Assembly (NCBI RefSeq): GCF_964340395.1
Contig: NC_135558.1
Span: forward strand, 16,183,271 to 16,203,270
Length of the DNA: 20,000 bases
Direction: 5' to 3'
DNA from: Glandiceps talaboti
Lineage: Eukaryota > Hemichordata > Enteropneusta > Spengelidae
The stretch's first letter is position 1. Every line of letters begins with the position of its first letter. The notes under the pieces are model-generated. The model did not search any database. It worked only from the letters and a program-made list of their open reading frames with translations, and was not told the DNA's origin. Below are positions 1 to 18,951 of this stretch, piece after piece. Position numbers and translations under genes: made by a program.

Positions 1-489
1 TATGCACTCACACAAATACATACATACATACATACATACATACATACATACATACATGCATACGCACTCACACAAATATATACACACATACATACACATG
101 CATACATACATACATACATACATACATACATACATACATACATACATACATACATACATACATACATACATACATACGTACGTACGTACGTACATACATA
201 CATACATACATACATACATACATACGTATACACACATACATGCATGCATACATACATTACATACATACATACATACATACATACATGCATGCATGCATGT
301 ATGCATACATACATACATACATACATACATACATACATACATGCATACGCACTCACACAAATATATACACACATACATACACATGCATACATACATACAT
401 ACATACATACATACATACATACATACGTACGTACATACATACATACATACATACATACGTATACACACATACATGCATGCATACATACA

Positions 490-520
<31 letters not shown>

Positions 521-706
521 CATACATACATACATACATACATACATACAGACCATACATACATACATACATACATACATACATACATACAGACCATACA
601 TACATACATACATACATACATACATACATACATACATACATACATACATACATACAGACCATACATACATACATACATACATACATACATACAGACCATA
701 CAGACC
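1..706. repeat. (CATA)n microsatellite block with higher-order structure
   Basis: Almost entirely CATA/TACA tetranucleotide repeat, interrupted by ACGT runs (about 177-193 and 426-434), CGTATACACAC islands, CATTAC islands, and a set of CAGACC interruptions at 549, 590, 655, 692 and 701. A longer non-repeat landmark beginning TACGCACTCACACAAATATA occurs at 61 and again at 346, and a related version opens the window. The repeat has no stop codon in several frames on either strand, so long apparent open frames here (Tyr-Ile-His-Thr and Met-Tyr-Val-Cys periodicity) are artefacts. It lies just upstream of the first visible exon of gene 1 and is probably intronic. Confidence 0.97.
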
Positions 707-803
707 ATGACGGCAGTGACGCTCAAAAGACAATCTTTCAAAAAAACATGTAGGACGAACGGGATAGTCAGTTTTCTGATAGTAGTGTCTTCATTTCTTT
801 TAG

Positions 804-929
804 ATTGCCAAGAAGACCTTTATGGAAAGAATTGTGATAAGAAATGTGACTGTAAAAATGGAGCTTCGTGTGATCGTAATATTGGATGTGTTTGTCCATA
901 TGGGCTGTATGGTTCTCAATGTCAACACA
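804..929 (+). CDS. Gene 1 exon: single EGF-like module
   Basis: A polypyrimidine tract ending TTTTAG precedes the exon and GTAAGT follows at 930. Phase 1 at both ends, 126 bp. It encodes one EGF-like module with eight cysteines in the pattern C-x7-C-x3-C-x-C-x5-C-x5-C-x-C-x8-C and the YG aromatic-glycine features usual for this class. The spacing closely matches the 129-bp EGF exon of gene 2 at 18321-18449. Confidence 0.88.
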
Positions 930-2876
930 GTAAGTTTGTACTTCAGACTAAGTGCAGTTATGAAATATGACTGCCTGGATAACTGCAATGAACGGACATG
1001 TGTTGTGGCAGTCCTGCACCACATCACATAGGAGGGAGGGGTGATAACACCATTCATTATTATATTAAGGTTGTACTGCAGCATTATATTTCAATTTGCC
1101 TATGTTAAAAAAGAGTGCTGGTACCTCGTCTCTCGTCTTAAAATTTGCTTAATGAGGCCTAAAAAAATATTTTGTTTGGTTCCGGTTACCCGACCCCACC
1201 CTAAACTATTTTTTACTCATTCGAGAAAAATGGCTACATCTGATAGGAAGAAACCAATGACATAGAGACCATTTGGAAAGCAATGGAAAATCTGACCTAG
1301 ACACTCGCACATGAAAAAAATATATAATAAAATAAAATAATCTACCTACCCCACCAATTCTGAAATAGGGCGTAGTCGGATTTTTTTAGGCCTGCGGGTC
1401 AAGGTGATCTATAATGCAATATAACATTTGTAGCATACTGGTGTAGCCCTATATCGTACCATACGTTACTGTATTAACGCCTGAAAATATGATGGCACCC
1501 CACCAGGGGTTAAGGAAGACGTATCACATCCCACTCCGGAAGCACAACTTTCAAATTGGGTTTAACTACATGTATTCATACGGGCCAATGAACATTAATG
1601 TGATGGTATTGAATTATTTTGTAATCATCAATCAAAAGGTAACAGTTTACCAAAAAAAATCTCACTTTTGACGAGGAACTATTTTTTCCTCGTATATTGT
1701 ATGAAGACAATACAATGTCACCTACCCAACAACTGTTCCGGATGATCCCATCCCCCCAAAAATGTCAAAATAACAGGTGTGTATATTGAGGTATGATCTT
1801 ATGACAAAATGCAACATTAGATAACTTCTATCACTTATTGGTAGATTGCAGATGTTCGAACAATGTAACGTGTCGCACAGACGACGGTATGTGTATTTGT
1901 CGACCTGGATCTTGGGGTATACAGTGTCAGAACGATTGTCTGTGTGGAGCAGGTTCTACAGTTTGTGAACAGGAGTCTGGCAAGTGTCAATGTGACGACG
2001 ATTGGGGAGGTGACAGATGCGAGAAAAGTAAGTATGGATTGATTGATTGATTGATTGATTGGTTGGTTGGTTGAAAATACCGTGCATTGAATGTAATGAA
2101 TGATACCATTGGTCAATATGACGGTTGACGGCCAGGTGGAAAAAATTGTATTTATATCCTACGTGTGGACACTGTTGAGTGGCAGTTGAATACATTACAC
2201 GCCAAATTTAACACACGGGGCGATTGTTAAAGTCAATTCGAAAAATAGTGAATAAATACGTATGAAGATGGATGAAAATAGGCACCATGATACAACGCAC
2301 GCTCTAAAGGGCGTGTGGATTGGCTGGTTGAATTGAAAATATATTATGCAGTCACATAATATATCCAGTGTATTCTGTAACCGGCATTAGGATTGGTGGA
2401 TTTGGGGAAAGTGTGTAGAGTTTCTGTAACTGACGAGGTGATTGGTGAATTTGAATAGTATGGTAATGGAGTACGTTATATAGCAGAGATTGTGATTGGT
2501 GAATTGAAGTAGTGTTCTTACATCGTCATATCATTTGCCTGTTGCATTTCTGTTTTTTCTCTCCTCAGAATTATCGGCAAGTGCAGTCGACCCGGTCCAG
2601 AACCCGATTGCTTTTGTTTCTTTGGTCGCTGGTTTGACATTCGCAGTAACTATTATCATATCGGTAATAGCGTGTGCGGTCCTCCATCACAAGGAAAAAC
2701 GTAAGCTTGATAAAATATTCGTCCGATGTCGAGAAAACAGACGGATAGTTTTGCAGCAATGGCATCCACCGGGTGAAGAAGAAGTAAATCTTCTGGAGAA
2801 CCAGGATGTTAGCTCCGAAGAGGACGACATATTTCACGCTGTATCCCATGATGCACCAGACGACATGGCCGAATAG
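804..2876 (+). CDS. Gene 1: EGF-repeat type I membrane receptor, 3' part (exons 804-929, 1845-2027, 2569-2876)
   Basis: Three exons join in one frame with matching phase-1 boundaries and encode the C-terminal part of a type I membrane protein. Order in the visible part: one eight-cysteine EGF-like module, two further EGF-like modules (12 cysteines), a roughly 12-residue stalk, a hydrophobic helix of about 26 residues (nucleotides 2607-2684), a basic stop-transfer stretch (HHKEKRK) and an acidic cytoplasmic tail of about 60 residues ending at TAG 2874-2876. The tail has no tyrosine and no kinase, but contains EEEVNLL (2775-2795), which fits the [DE]xxxL[LI] endolysosomal sorting motif, and an acidic SSEEDD cluster. 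The signal peptide and N-terminal exons lie to the left of the window. EGF repeats of this spacing occur in MEGF, SREC and Tie-like proteins; ligand binding or scavenging at the cell surface is an inference. I do not recognise the specific family. Confidence 0.85.
930..1844 (+). other. Gene 1 intron
   Basis: Bounded by GTAAGT at 930 and TTGGTAG at 1838-1844. AT-rich, with no further exon seen. The middle (about 1170-1390) contains TTACCCGACCCCACCC and ACCTACCCCACC stretches that resemble, in the same order, stretches at about 9570-9600 and 9900-9925, so a decayed dispersed repeat may be present. Confidence 0.75.
1845..2027 (+). CDS. Gene 1 exon: two EGF-like modules
   Basis: Acceptor AG at 1843-1844 and donor GTAAGT at 2028. 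183 bp, phase 1 at both ends, so it is in register with its neighbours. It encodes 12 cysteines in two consecutive EGF-like units with CxC pairs and GxWGxxC and GGDRC endings. The first unit lacks the extra leading cysteine pair seen in exon 804-929. One N-glycosylation sequon (NVT) is visible near the start. Confidence 0.87.
2028..2568 (+). other. Gene 1 intron with (GATT)n and an ATTGG-rich decayed repeat
   Basis: Begins with GTAAGT and ends with a CT-rich tract and CAG at 2566-2568. A (GATT)n(GGTT)n run at about 2036-2073 starts only a few bases after the donor. Four imperfect copies of GTGATTGGTGAATTGAA lie at 2317, 2390, 2438 and 2492. A 10-bp inverted repeat with a 6-nt loop sits at 2339-2364. 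Confidence 0.75.
2569..2876 (+). CDS. Gene 1 terminal exon: stalk, transmembrane helix and short acidic tail
   Basis: Acceptor TCTCCTCAG ends at 2568 and the exon enters in phase 1, matching the donor at 2027. It encodes a short stalk, the hydrophobic helix (from IAFVSLVAG to SVIACAVL), a basic juxtamembrane segment and a tail rich in Glu and Asp, ending at TAG 2874-2876. The tail carries EEEVNLL, a plausible dileucine sorting signal, and a Ser-Ser-Glu-Glu-Asp-Asp cluster that could be a casein kinase 2 site. It has no ITAM, NPxY or tyrosine. This exon fixes gene 1 as membrane-anchored and without a catalytic domain. Confidence 0.85.
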
Positions 2877-3570
2877 TTTTTAAAATGGCCGCCGTTTTTA
2901 CGCTGGGCACTAGAAGTAGTTATTCAATTTAATCAAAGACATTTATTAATGTAATGTATTTTAAAGTTGCAAATAATGCAATCATTGCCTTTTTATTTTT
3001 GTTGTTATAATCGTTTTTACAAGTTCTTTCTAACAATGATCTAAATTTTTTGGCAGCTATGTAGAAAAAATATATTATATCATTCAAAATAATTGACATT
3101 TGTTTAAAGTAAGGAGTTCTTTTATCCTCACAATCTCTGAAATTTACAAGAATTGTACATACTTTATATCCTACATGCCATTTGGATCCCACATTTTACT
3201 ACCCACAAGAAAGTTTGCACATAAACTCGTCTTAGCCTTCAACACATCTCCAAAGTACGTTAATTCTAAGGTATTAAAAGTGCACAAACTGAGTTTTTAT
3301 ATGTGTTTGGGGTGTGTTGTTTTGGTGGGGGTGGGGTGGGGTAGGGTGGGGATGGGTGGCTGTTGTCCTGATACCACGAAAAGATACTCACTGTATTGTC
3401 CTAATGTTTATTTACAACATATATAGTTACATATTTATTTGCGTTTCCTGGCCTCAGCTCCCTTTGCAAAGAAGTTACACTTCGTCAAGTCAAGACTACA
3501 TAATACTAGTATTCAGAAGATGAAAGTACAATTTAGACGTATAAATAAAAGTAAATAATTTCAAATAAAG
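2877..3570 (+). other. Probable 3' UTR or downstream region of gene 1
   Basis: AT-rich and non-coding by appearance. No canonical AATAAA occurs close to the stop; the first good plus-strand hexamers I find are AATAAA at 3544-3549 and 3564-3569, which would give a 3' UTR near 700 nt. Earlier polyadenylation at a variant hexamer is possible. A G-rich, quadruplex-capable run lies inside at 3327-3356. Confidence 0.4.
3327..3356 (+). other. Guanine tract with G-quadruplex potential
   Basis: Five to six runs of three or more G are separated by 1-2 nt (GGGGG-T-GGGG-T-GGGG-TA-GGG-T-GGGG-AT-GGG), which meets the usual G3+N1-7 rule on the plus strand. Confidence 0.7.
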
Positions 3571-3963
3571 TGTTTATGTATACAGACTCAGCAGTTACTA
3601 GACAAACTGTCTTTAAGGCTCTGAAAAGCCTTACAAATATACATTGACAAGTTTCTAATGACAACGTCATCCTTAGATCGCATTAGACCATTAAATTTAC
3701 AAGGATTGGGATGCAGTGCAAAACTTTAGGAATATATTTCACCCTCAAATCATTGTACACTGAGTATTCAAACATGAAATGATACTCATCTTCTACCTTA
3801 TTTGTTTTGCGCACCTTACAAAATCTAACTCTACAGTCTGTACCTTCACGTCTACCAACTTCAATAGCTACTTATTTATGTATTCTTAACCATCACTTAC
3901 AATTGACTTGACTCAACGTGTCAAAATATGTACAGGAAGTCCTTGCTATGCTTTCAATAGTCA

Positions 3964-4044
3964 CGCGGTTACCCAGACTCTCGCCGCTGGGGGCTCTGTC
4001 TACGAGACCCCCGGATCCCCAAACGAGAGTCTAGGAAAACCACG
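3964..4044. repeat. GC-rich inverted repeat (hairpin)
   Basis: AGACTCTCG at 3975-3983 pairs perfectly with CGAGAGTCT at 4024-4032. Allowing one bulge, pairing continues outward for about 10 more bases on each side. The interior holds a second G-run/C-run pair (GGGGGCTC with GAGACCCCC). It stands out as a GC-rich island in AT-rich DNA. It could be part of a dispersed element or a structured transcript; I do not recognise a family. Confidence 0.6.
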
Positions 4045-4179
4045 TTCGACGTTCCAACTACCCCGTATAAAAAATTACGAGGACTGTTTGTTGTAATTAA
4101 TACATATCAGTCGCTTTAAGGTTCCAAATAATTATACTAGTAGATGAGAAGTTTTTTGTTTGATGTGGTTATTTACTAT

Positions 4180-4203
4180 TTATAATAATAATAATAATAA
4201 TAC
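4180..4203. repeat. (TAA)n microsatellite
   Basis: Short run of seven to eight TAA/ATA trinucleotides. Confidence 0.9.
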
Positions 4204-4708
4204 TATTTCATTTTCACCTTCGTATTTTTATAAATTTACAAGAATTTTGCCAAAATATTTGAGGTATCGTTTTTGTCCAAATGTCACCATAGACAAGAGA
4301 CTTTGTGTATCACTTAATCTACCCATCCTATCCTTCAATAAATTGCCCCCATCCCTCCCCCCAGCACTTTTTGTCAGAGACATTGCAGTTCCAGAGACAT
4401 ATACTCAGACTAGTGGTTGTGATCTTGATATTCTTTGACACTTGATTTCTGTGTTACTTATTTGAAATTATACCTTTTGCATACTTTAGTCAAAATGTCA
4501 CTCAAACTCCATTTTTATGCATCAGCTACACAGCTAGTTTTAAATAAACATTTTTGTTTAAGGTATTATAATTCTATAGAGACATAATATTAGTTGTTGA
4601 GATCTTTATATGTTTTGACGATATTTTATTTCACGTTTTTGGTTACTACATTCATAAGAGCGTGTACAAAATTTACTTATCTTTATAATAACCTGGAGTA
4701 ATCATAGA

Positions 4709-5075
4709 TGGCCATATTGATGAAGATTTGGTATATTTTGGATTTTGATTTATAAATCAATTTTATCATGGCTTCGTACTTGAAAAATCAATGTGAAACA
4801 ATATTGAGTAGGTCTGGTTTTTGGAAGAGATAGTGGAGGAGTTTTTGTACACTCATTACCTTGCAAAAAGATTTTTAAAAATGTGCGAAAGGTTTGTTAT
4901 TGTACGTACAATAACAAACACTTTACACATTAATTAATCTTTTTCCATTTATTGAGTTATAAACAAGGACTTGGCATATATTGTTTCCGATATAGATCTT
5001 TCAAGTAGGAAGCCATGATAAAATTGTTTTATAAATCAAAAAGCTAAAATAAATCCCAACTCCTCAATATGGCCA
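4709..5075. mobile_element. Fold-back (long inverted repeat) element with perfect palindromic centre
   Basis: The left arm (4709-4905) and right arm (4906-5075) are reverse complements along most of their length. TGGCCATATTGA at 4709 pairs with TCAATATGGCCA ending at 5075. Around TTATAAATCAATTTTATCAT (about 4750-4770) the match to the opposite arm is nearly complete. The GAAACAATAT and AAAAAGATT stretches also recur inverted. The centre, 4892-4919, is a perfect 28-bp palindrome. Arm lengths differ by about 27 bp through indels. No open frame is associated, so this is a non-autonomous fold-back or MITE-like element, or a snap-back inverted duplication. Outer ends and target duplication are not resolved; GTCGCTTTAA at 4111 and its inverse at 5079 could mark a wider element. 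Confidence 0.75.
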
Positions 5076-5088
5076 CTTTAAAGCGACA

Positions 5089-6100
<1,012 letters not shown>

Positions 6101-6134
6101 AAGTCTTAGGGTATAATTATATTAATGAAGGCAT

Positions 6135-6200
6135 GTATGAGGCGGAAATGACATATACATGTAGGTATGAGGCGGAAATGACGTATGACGCGGAAATGAC
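6135..6200. repeat. Three copies of an 18-bp GTATGAGGCGGAAATGAC unit
   Basis: Copies start at 6135, 6165 and 6183. The last two abut directly and the first is separated from the second by 12 bp. The third copy has one substitution (GAC for GAG). Confidence 0.85.
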
Positions 6201-6247
6201 GATACAGAGTAACCTCGGTCCGACTTTTTCTTGATCTTTCTCTTTCG

Positions 6248-6293
6248 GTTGATTCATAGACCCTCCACCCACGTGGAGGGTCTATGGTTGATT
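6248..6293. repeat. 14-4-14 hairpin flanked by 7-bp direct repeats
   Basis: CATAGACCCTCCAC (6255-6268) and its exact reverse complement (6273-6286) enclose a CCAC loop. GTTGATT occurs immediately on both outer sides (6248-6254 and 6287-6293), like a target-site duplication or the footprint of a template switch. Confidence 0.85.
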
Positions 6294-6800
6294 ACTCTTT
6301 TAGATTACCGTGGTGAATTATTTATTACATGTGGGTATTGACTCTCACAGTCCCTTGGGAACATTTTTTTGCTAGTCTAATAATCTTCAAAATATTTCGA
6401 GTTTGCTACCCATGTTTAGTTTTGTAAAAAAAATTAATTTGTTCTCACCACTGTTTCGCACTCACTCAATTAAGTCTTTATTTCGCATAAAAAGAACACA
6501 CTTGTTTTTAAAAATGACATAAAATGTGTGGTCATATACAGCAAACGAATGGTTTGTGAAAAGTGTTCAACCCCAGCTGCATCTATGTGGGTCATCTCGG
6601 GGCCATATACTAAAACTCGCCATTTCGAAGATTTATTATGAGTACTCATGAACGCGCTAGGAAACCCAATCGATTTCTTGTGGGGCACAAATTCTAGGAC
6701 TGCAGAGTAAGAACGGAAAAACCATTTACAAGTAAACACTTCATAGTTTCACACAGACATATTTGCCCGTTTCTGCCATAAAATTACTACTAACAACTAC
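6294..6800. other. Intergenic DNA without a supported feature
   Basis: No exon with flanking splice signals, no repeat and no RNA gene is evident. Confidence 0.55.
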
Positions 6801-6846
6801 ACCACCACCACCACCACCACCACCACCACCACCACCACCACCACCA
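6801..6846. repeat. (ACC)15 microsatellite
   Basis: About 15 uninterrupted ACC units. Confidence 0.97.
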
Positions 6847-7080
6847 TATCCCTCCCCTCCCATTTCCGATACTGTACTTCAAGTCTTATCAGTATTATAA
6901 CTCAACAGTGCTCGTGACTTAAGGTTTACCTTTGACCTGCTTTCATTCTAATGCTATGTCGTCAGATCTGAAGAATTAAACGCCTACGTTGCACAGAGAC
7001 ACGAGATCTTCATTCGCCTTCATATGTACACACAAACGTCACGTAAACGTAGCCCAGGGCGTGGAATTCCATATATGATG

Positions 7081-7082
<2 letters not shown>

Positions 7083-7172
<90 letters not shown>
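7083..7172. repeat. (AT)45 microsatellite
   Basis: 90 bp of uninterrupted AT dinucleotides, self-complementary and able to extrude as a cruciform. Confidence 0.98.
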
Positions 7173-7178
<6 letters not shown>

Positions 7179-8280
7179 CCATGCATGTCGGTTTCGATCA
7201 CCGTGGAATTATAACAACTTTGAACCCACGCATGCATTGTACCTGGTAGCTAGCAGCCGAGATTTACAATAAGTGGTCCCTAGGCCTGGGGATACTTTTA
7301 ATAGATACGAATTAATCTCTTATCAGGACAGGTAAATCCCAAGTTCTTCTTCCGCATTTCTGCGACCCCGTTCACACCACGTGACGACGTTGAAGTTCAA
7401 AAGCCTCGGAGTTCATCACTGTATTGTACATTATGCCTAAAAAAGAGAATTATTTCTGGTCAGGGCATTTTGTCTAAAGTGGTGCGACGACGCATTTTTT
7501 TTTTAAATTCTCAATAAACCTGTCAATCTCAATCTACCATTTATGGCAGTTGCTGTTCTTGTGCTTTAGAGCAAGTGTGCATGTGGGGCAGATGTCATTT
7601 GCTTGTTCATGATTGGCTCTGCAGCCGTCTTCACTGAAGTAGGAGTTATATTTTTTGTGTTTCCCCACGGAGCTGCAGACTGCATGGGTTGGACAAACAT
7701 ACACACACACAAAAAGACCGACGCGGGGGTATTCTTTTTCCCCTTTGGTCTTAGTGAGGTCAACAGTAATTTTCAAGCGTCCCACTGGAATTACATGGTA
7801 AGATTATTTTCCTTCGTTTATTTATACTTGAACATGTTTCTGACACCCTTATTGTCAGACATTCAGCATTCTCGCAAACCAGATCACATATTTGTGTCTT
7901 GGACGGTGCCGTAAAAGAGGCTGGGGTTTACGACGATCGATGATATTCAGACTTCCTTCAACTTTTACATAACCGAGAATAACGGCCATGATGCAAATTT
8001 CATTTACCATGATACATCTATTACATTTTAACAATGTAGTTTGTGAATTTGTGAAAATGAGGAAAGAAAAGTGACACATTTTTCAATGCTTAACCTTTCA
8101 ATGTAGTTTCCTCATTCTTGATCCTAAGATTTAGTAATATCACCCCTTCCCCGGATGAATTTATATAATATCTGCCCCCTCGATAACTCAGCAATGGCGT
8201 TCATGTGAGACGTTTACTTAAAGTGTAGGATGGGAGAAGTTACTGCCAGTAACAACTCTGCCTTCCTGTACACTTTGTTT
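7173..8280. other. Intergenic DNA; contains one copy of a dispersed repeat
   Basis: No supported gene. A minus-strand open frame (7785 to 7534) ends in a Cys/His-rich stretch but has no clear neighbouring exons. The segment 7872-7965 is the inverse of a sequence at 11244-11374. Confidence 0.5.
7872..7965 (-). repeat. Dispersed repeat, copy 1 (minus orientation)
   Basis: On the minus strand it reads CAGCCTCTTTTACGGCACC near its middle, with flanking CGTCGT, GATATT-like and TTTGCGAGAATG segments. The same ordered segments occur on the plus strand at 11244-11374, where about 30 bp are inserted between the core and GCGAGAATG. Confidence 0.6.
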
Positions 8281-8560
8281 TCATCGTGCACTTTGTTTTC
8301 ATTCGTGCTTAGTCGGGCCACTAGTAGTGGTCCGAGGTGTTACACCAGGTGGCAGACGCGCGCGCGGTACGGTACGTATTGGGTGGTGCGAGCGTGCAAT
8401 CTGGAGTAACTGTTGCAAACAATACATACGTGAGGTTAGCGCATGGCTGCAAAAATGACTACGAGTTTTCTGTAAAGGGTTGATGTTCGCCAGACGTACG
8501 CGTCATGGTGTGGGTTGTACCCGTGAGCCGGGGGTGAGGTTGGGGTAGTGTTAGAGATGT
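8281..8560. other. CpG-richer segment upstream of gene 2
   Basis: Locally enriched in CpG (for example GCGCGCGCGG near 8357, GTACGCGTC near 8495) compared with its AT-rich surroundings. It may be part of the upstream regulatory region of gene 2, about 0.7 kb before its start codon. Confidence 0.35.
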
Positions 8561-8940
8561 TGCCGACTTAGTGAACACATATATTTGTCGATTTAAATAT
8601 TGCCTTCTTACACAGCGAATTTGTGTCCTTATATGGCAGTTTCATTCTTATGTTTTTTTTTTCTATATTTGCATATCTTACTTTTGTATCAAGATAAAAT
8701 ACAAAACTGTCTGCCTACTGTCATCCCATTAACGGAACTTCAACCGAAAAATATATTCACTAAGTTTCGAATCTCAAAAAAACTGAAGTTGTTTATCAGC
8801 ATATTTGCTTTAGTACGTAATCGCAAGTCGTATCGTTCAACAGAAATTCCATCACAGTGGTACATACAACCTAAACAATACACAACCTACGTCTCGGGAC
8901 TTCCCCATCGTCGACCCGGTTTCATTTCCTTATTTGGCAA

Positions 8941-9204
8941 GTCACGTGACTGAACAATTAGCATGTATATAACGTTGCGTCTGAACAAACACTTCTCTAT
9001 TCTTACAAGGGTCGACCCCGCAACTCAATTCTTTATTCAGCTTAGCCATGATGTAATGTTTCACTTTTAGATTTTGGGTTTTTTGCCAGACGCATTCTCC
9101 AGCGCCGGTTGTTTTGTGACAGTCATTTACTGGTAAACTTGCGTACGGACAGTTTTAATCTACGGTGACTCCCATTACGCCACTTTCTTTTTGAAGGGCT
9201 AGCA
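8941..9204 (+). promoter_or_regulatory. Candidate core promoter and 5' UTR of gene 2
   Basis: A palindromic E-box-like GTCACGTGAC at 8941-8950 is followed by TATATAA at 8966-8972. Transcription would then start near 8995-9005 and give a 5' UTR of about 200 nt before the ATG at 9205. Two tiny upstream frames are present: ATG-ATG-TAA at 9048-9056 and a four-codon frame starting at 9056. Confidence 0.35.

Positions 9205-18951
<9,747 letters not shown>

Noticed and set aside
68-753. Other open frames of Tyr-Ile-His-Thr or Met-Tyr-Val-Cys repeats on both strands
   Set aside because: The tetranucleotide repeat lacks stop codons in these frames; there is no non-repeat coding sequence.
2-970. Apparent 322-residue open frame on the plus strand
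   Set aside because: Most of it is translated CATA microsatellite. Only the last part (804-929) is a real exon, and it is entered through a splice acceptor.
7010-7272. Open frames of Tyr-Ile repeats on both strands
   Set aside because: Translation of (AT)n with short unrelated flanks.
7534-7785. Minus-strand frame ending in a Cys/His-rich segment
   Set aside because: It looks faintly zinc-binding (CPTC and a final HxxxxCHKW), but part of it is translated GT-repeat, it lacks an ATG, and I find no convincing partner exon. Left as undecided and not called.
8943-8948. CACGTG taken alone as a functional E-box
   Set aside because: A 6-bp motif is expected by chance at this scale. It is mentioned only as part of the candidate promoter.
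8600-8953. 117-residue plus-strand open frame upstream of gene 2
   Set aside because: No ATG at its start, no domain, and it overlaps the candidate promoter. Probably chance.
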